Shown here one piece after another: positions 60,309 through 64,000 of a stretch of DNA of 64,000 nucleotides (the first letter of the stretch is position 1; the number at the start of each line of letters is the position of its first letter). Source of the stretch: Blastomyces gilchristii SLH14081 (lineage: Eukaryota > Ascomycota > Eurotiomycetes > Onygenales > Ajellomycetaceae); assembly GCF_000003855.2 (NCBI RefSeq), contig NW_003101678.1, positions 3,158,484 through 3,222,483 on the forward strand. The letters are read 5' to 3'. The translations under genes and the position numbers were made by a program. The notes beneath the pieces are model-generated. The model was given only the letters and a program-made list of their open reading frames with translations. It did no database searches and was not told where the DNA came from.

Positions 60309-62067
60309 TCAACGCAATCCTCCCAGCGTAAGGCCAGGAAACCCCAACTCATGCTGCAAATGAATAGAAAGTAATTCATCCCTTTCTATCTCTTCAGACG
60401 AAATACCACTGCTTTTATCGACCAACTCCTGTTTCCTCAATCGGGCTTTAATGACCACACACGCTTCCCCCCATGTAGCGCAGGTGCCCGCCAACCCTTC
60501 AAAAAGGCTATAAGGGGTATCTGGCAAGCGAAATTCGCGTTCGTCACGGAATTCACGGTGATGGAACGGTGGAGTTTTTCGTGCGTAGAGCAATAATGTC
60601 AAGGCCCTAGAGAGGAAATAATCTGGCGTGAGTTCCTCCTCTGCCGAAGCATCAGAGCCAGTTCTATCCTTGAACGAGAGTTTCGCTAGCTCCGTGCGTT
60701 CGTTCCCGTATTCAAAGCTATCGTGCAGTAATAACAAGGGCCACGCATTTCCCGCAATGCCGTGGCATATTCCGCCCCCTTTGAACAGTAATCCTCGTTC
60801 CCACACTTGCCTACTTCCAATCCGGATGGCTTTGTCCCAGTCTGGCTCCCAGAATGAGCGCATTAGCTGGGTGCTGTTTCGCGCCTGGGCAAGGAGGATA
60901 AGCATTCCCGGGGAGCCATGGCAGATCTGCACGTAAGAGGCATAACGGGAGGATGAACGGATGGGAAGCGAAGAAGGGAGATCGCCGCCATTCTCAATAG
61001 TAAGCTTGCATAGCCCACTTATAGTTTCAGCAATAATCGGTAAGTGGTTAATGGTGCCGTCGTCAAGCTCGTCAGGCTTGCAGGCGAGAAGAACGGACAA
61101 AATACCAGCTAAGTTGATATTAAATTACATTTTTCTCCAACCAAACTCGGGAGGTTGCTTACCTATCCCATGGATTCTGCGTTTTCGTTAAAAAAAAAAA
61201 AAGAAAAGAAAAGAAATTAAGACTGGGTGGGTGTATATCATATTGGGAGGGGGGTGAGATGATAGGAAGAAACTCACGCTCCGAGATAATATTTGTTATG
61301 CCATGGCCACATGAGTGGCAAGACATCCTGATCTCCGTATGCATCCTCGTAATCAGTAGCACCTACCCTTCCAGACTCCAGGATAATAGTTACAAGCCTC
61401 GGGATCATTGTGAAGACAGGGGTTAACGCTGCAGTGTTTTCCTCGTCTTTGCACTGTTGTCGGATCTGCAAAAGCGCCAGTAACAACCCAGCACGTCCGT
61501 ATAATGCTTCATCACCGCCTAGGACTGTTCCCTGTTTAATAGCGAACTCTGTGGCGGTTTTAAGTATGTCGATGTCAAGGTCAGACGCTTTCTGCAAAGT
61601 AGGTCCGGCAAGGGCTGCGGAGACTCGGAGGACGCAAGCGCCCAGAGTAGATGACCCAAGCGGTGATAATCGCCCAGGCCTCAAGTGACTGGTCTCTGAA
61701 ACACTGTAGCTAATTCTTGAATAGGCCCGTTCATAAAATCCTGATGCTAGGCGCGGGGCTTCCTCGCCGTCCTCAACATAACTCGCTTGTTGCTGGAGAC
61801 GGAGAAACATAAGAGCAACCCCTATTTGGAATGTTCAATTCCAGCTCCTTCTTTTACATGGGTAAAATCAGGTGGGCGCATACCAAGAGTCCCATTGTAG
61901 ATAGAACCAAACGCATTCTTGTCGTCGGGAAGCGGTTCAGGGACGTTTATCTTGATAATGTCTGTGGCGCGCTTCACAGCCCCTTGCAGTTCACGAAGCA
62001 CTTGGTGCAGTACCTCATCATCTAAGGTGATAAGATCAAGCTGATTTTCATAATATTGAGGGGCCAT
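60309..62067 (-). CDS. LanC-like (LANCL-type) protein
   Basis: Four exons (62067-61884, 61821-61278, 61176-61163, 61108-60309) give 513 aa. Repeats of the double-helical barrel carry G-x-x-G turns: L-Y-G-R-A-G-L-L-L-A-L, A-I-H-G-I-A-G-I-L-S-V-L, Q-I-C-H-G-S-P-G-M-L-I-L-L, G-I-C-H-G-I-A-G-N-A and L-F-E-G-L-A-G-T. The Cys of Q-I-C-H-G and the Cys-His of I-C-H-G-I-A-G-N match the three zinc ligands of LANCL1. Animal LANCL proteins add glutathione to dehydroamino acids in damaged proteins; this activity is inferred by homology. Exon 3 is only 14 bp and helps encode the second turn. No lanthipeptide precursor lies nearby. Confidence 0.9.
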
Positions 62068-63456
62068 GATGAACGACTTTAAGCTGAGATTGATGTTTAA
62101 TTAAAAATCTATTCAGCCATTATACTGATGTTCTTGGGGAAGTTGTTGCGGTGACGTCATTCGTTGTAACTTAACTACTCAATGAGTGACGGCAAAATGC
62201 CTCACATATGCGTCATTCCATCCCGCGGGCTGTTCTGGCCATATGGGCATCAAACAAGAAACCAGGTATTCAAATGAACCGTGTTCATTGCAACAAGCTT
62301 TACAATTCACAGGAAAGGTGATTATTTCAACCAGCCCAGGCGCTAGACCTCTTTTTGGAAAGTTTAGCGGCTGAATTATGGGGAGGAGGGATTCGGATTT
62401 TGACTCGATTCTCTGATTTATATCAAATCAGCATTGTCACGGATATATTATAGCTCAGTCGGAAAGTCTAGGCGCTGTCCACTCAGCTAATGTGCGTTGT
62501 AATAAAACAGCTCACCGTGTTGGTGTTGAAAAATACCCTCCCCTCCATCCACTAGTTACCCCGGCGGCAGGAAACTTGGCAACGACTCTGCGGGGAGGTT
62601 AATAGAGATCTCATCGAAAAAGATGATAAGATCTGTTCCTGCAGACCGGCGGCAAGATAGAACACCTAAAATTTCTACATTATTACTATTCTTTTTACAG
62701 ATCTCAACAGATTATGATGAATCCAAACCGATGGCAACCGGACCGATTAGTTAAACCATCATCCGCTAGTTTCATAACTTCGCAGCGCAACAGAGCACTT
62801 ACCTACGGGGTCACACACTCACAGAATCACAGATCAATCTACTTCAAACTTGGCACTTTTAGACACTATCAACCTTTGCCAGGGGCCAATGGACGGCTTG
62901 TCCATAGCTCTGTTTTACAATTTGGTGTTGAACTACGCATGGCGAAGTGTAGAGAGCAGAGGGTACTACACAACAATACCATTTCAGACACCCTCATTAT
63001 CCCGTGCGACTGTACCACACCAGTCCAACTACAGGCTTGATATTTCCGATTACTGTCCTTCTATCTTCTTTTGCTCTCCCTCGTCAAAAGTTAACCCGAA
63101 AACCTCTCGGATAACTCCTTCGTCTAACAGGCAAAGCGAACCAAAGTACCCCTTTGCGTTCACGAGTCACCAATATTACAAATATTCAGTTTCTAGCTGC
63201 GGTCTTCCCAAACAGCAGGAAAGATATCTTTCATGCTGCCCATCTCTACGATTGATATATTTTTCATCTCCCCTCGGCTCTCAGCCTTGAGGGGACTATC
63301 TACTCGTCAAAACCGCGTCAGATCTAGAATCAGGTGTCACCACGCCCCTACTCAAAAATGATAACCTGACACATTTCGACGGCGACGATGATGACGACAA
63401 TAGCAATGATTGTGATCATTTTGTGACCTCAAAACGACGGCGGAGAGTGAGTAAAT
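62068..63456. other. Intergenic, no gene firmly supported
   Basis: Two overlapping plus-strand frames (62714-63040 and 62850-63290) have no ATG-linked domain or splice support. A same-frame stretch after 63290 reads D-Y-L-L-V-K-T-A-S-D-L-E-S-G with an Asp run, then stops near 63,512; it could be chance or part of an unrecognised transcript. Confidence 0.4.
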
Positions 63457-63677
63457 ATGCTGGGGCGGCTGGCTCTTACTCGTCGGCATCAAGCGACATT
63501 GTCTGGGGCTAGCACAGGTAGGCAGGCTTTATCCTCAACCTTTTTATCATTGGGATTGGATTTTATTTCCTAGGTCCTGGAACTTATGTGAGTAGGCAAC
63601 TCTTCTCGATCTTGTTCTTGGTATTTAAAATTGAACGGAAGATGCTAATGCCTTTGAGATTTTTACGCTTCTGTTGA
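63457..63677 (+). CDS. Possible small mitochondrial-type protein (54 aa)
   Basis: Two exons (63457-63517, 63574-63677) join through a 56-bp intron (GTAGGC ... TTTCCTAG) to give 54 aa. The start M-L-G-R-L-A-L-T-R-R-H-Q-A-T-L is basic, Ser/Thr/Ala-rich and acid-free like a mitochondrial presequence. A short hydrophobic segment (I-L-F-L-V-F) and a basic end (P-L-R-F-L-R-F-C) follow. This would suit a single-pass inner-membrane peptide. It is not recognised and could be chance; GTGAGT after T-G-P-G-T-Y offers another splice. Confidence 0.32.
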
Positions 63678-64000
63678 AAGTGTTATTCTTAAATACCGGC
63701 AGGGGGAATTTGGGAGTGCATTTTCATGTACGGATAGTTTATGAACGCTGAGTTCCAGTGCATTCCACTGGTTTGAGTTGGCCATTTCTGGCAATTCTCA
63801 TGTCCAGGGATGGAGGGTTGTGTGAACCACGGAATTATGTATTAGATTTGATTATTAAAGGTATCTAAGATACATAGATCTAGTTTCTCGAAGATTAGAA
63901 AAGGGTAACATAAATGACAATGACATGCAACAAACAAGTGTGCAGTGGCCCTTAGTTTACATTTCAAGAGTACACAGCAATCACAAGAACAAGAATAAAA
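63678..64000. other. Window end, no gene recognised
   Basis: 323 bp, AT-rich, with no supported coding sequence. Confidence 0.45.

Overview
The window is a filamentous ascomycete chromosome segment. Genes are split by short GT-AG introns (mostly 50-110 bp). The proteins are typical of Pezizomycotina: Scd6/Sum2, an Atg37-type acyl-CoA-binding protein, Noc1/Mak21, the complex I subunit NDUFA8, prefoldin 5 and a bacterial-type mitochondrial prolyl-tRNA synthetase. Long AT-rich tracts full of mutated gypsy elements lie next to GC-balanced, gene-dense DNA, and CpG is strongly depleted in the repeats. Together these point to Onygenales, perhaps Ajellomycetaceae such as Blastomyces; that placement is inference.

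Positions 1-23,400 form an AT-rich, nearly gene-free tract of nested, decayed transposons. Gypsy A (plus strand, 3' part only, ending at 4205) sits in gypsy E (minus). Gypsy C (minus, about 7,950-21,100) is interrupted by a Tad1-like LINE (about 10,770-13,375) and by gypsy B (15,107-20,815). Gypsy B has two 310-bp LTRs and an exact 5-bp target duplication, AATCT. A and B are chromoviruses with C-terminal chromodomain remnants. At 22,138-22,643 lies a short non-coding DNA transposon with 11-bp inverted ends and an exact 8-bp target duplication.

The composition changes abruptly near 23,400 and genes begin: a secreted CAP/PR-1 protein (minus), a roughly 4.1-kb gene-free stretch, a SPATA20/YyaL-type protein (minus), a WD40 protein (minus) divergent from SCD6 (plus), and ATG37 (plus). 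Next comes a small decayed area (a CpG-poor relic and a dead short-chain dehydrogenase), then a hotdog thioesterase (plus), NDUFA8 (minus), an RGG-rich fungal protein of unknown function (plus), prefoldin 5 (minus), mitochondrial ProRS (minus) divergent from NOC1/MAK21 (plus), and a LanC-like protein (minus). For the multi-exon genes given below, total exon length is a multiple of three and every junction keeps phase.

The genes do not form one pathway; they are housekeeping genes in mRNA control, ribosome biogenesis, mitochondrial translation and respiration, protein folding and lipid/peroxisome biology. The most interesting findings concern mobile DNA. A tRNA-like SINE with a 14-bp target duplication lies just upstream of the SPATA20-like gene and shares its 3' end with the LINE in the AT-rich tract. 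The two LTRs of gypsy B also record a directional CpG mutation process. No tRNA, rRNA or CRISPR array was found.
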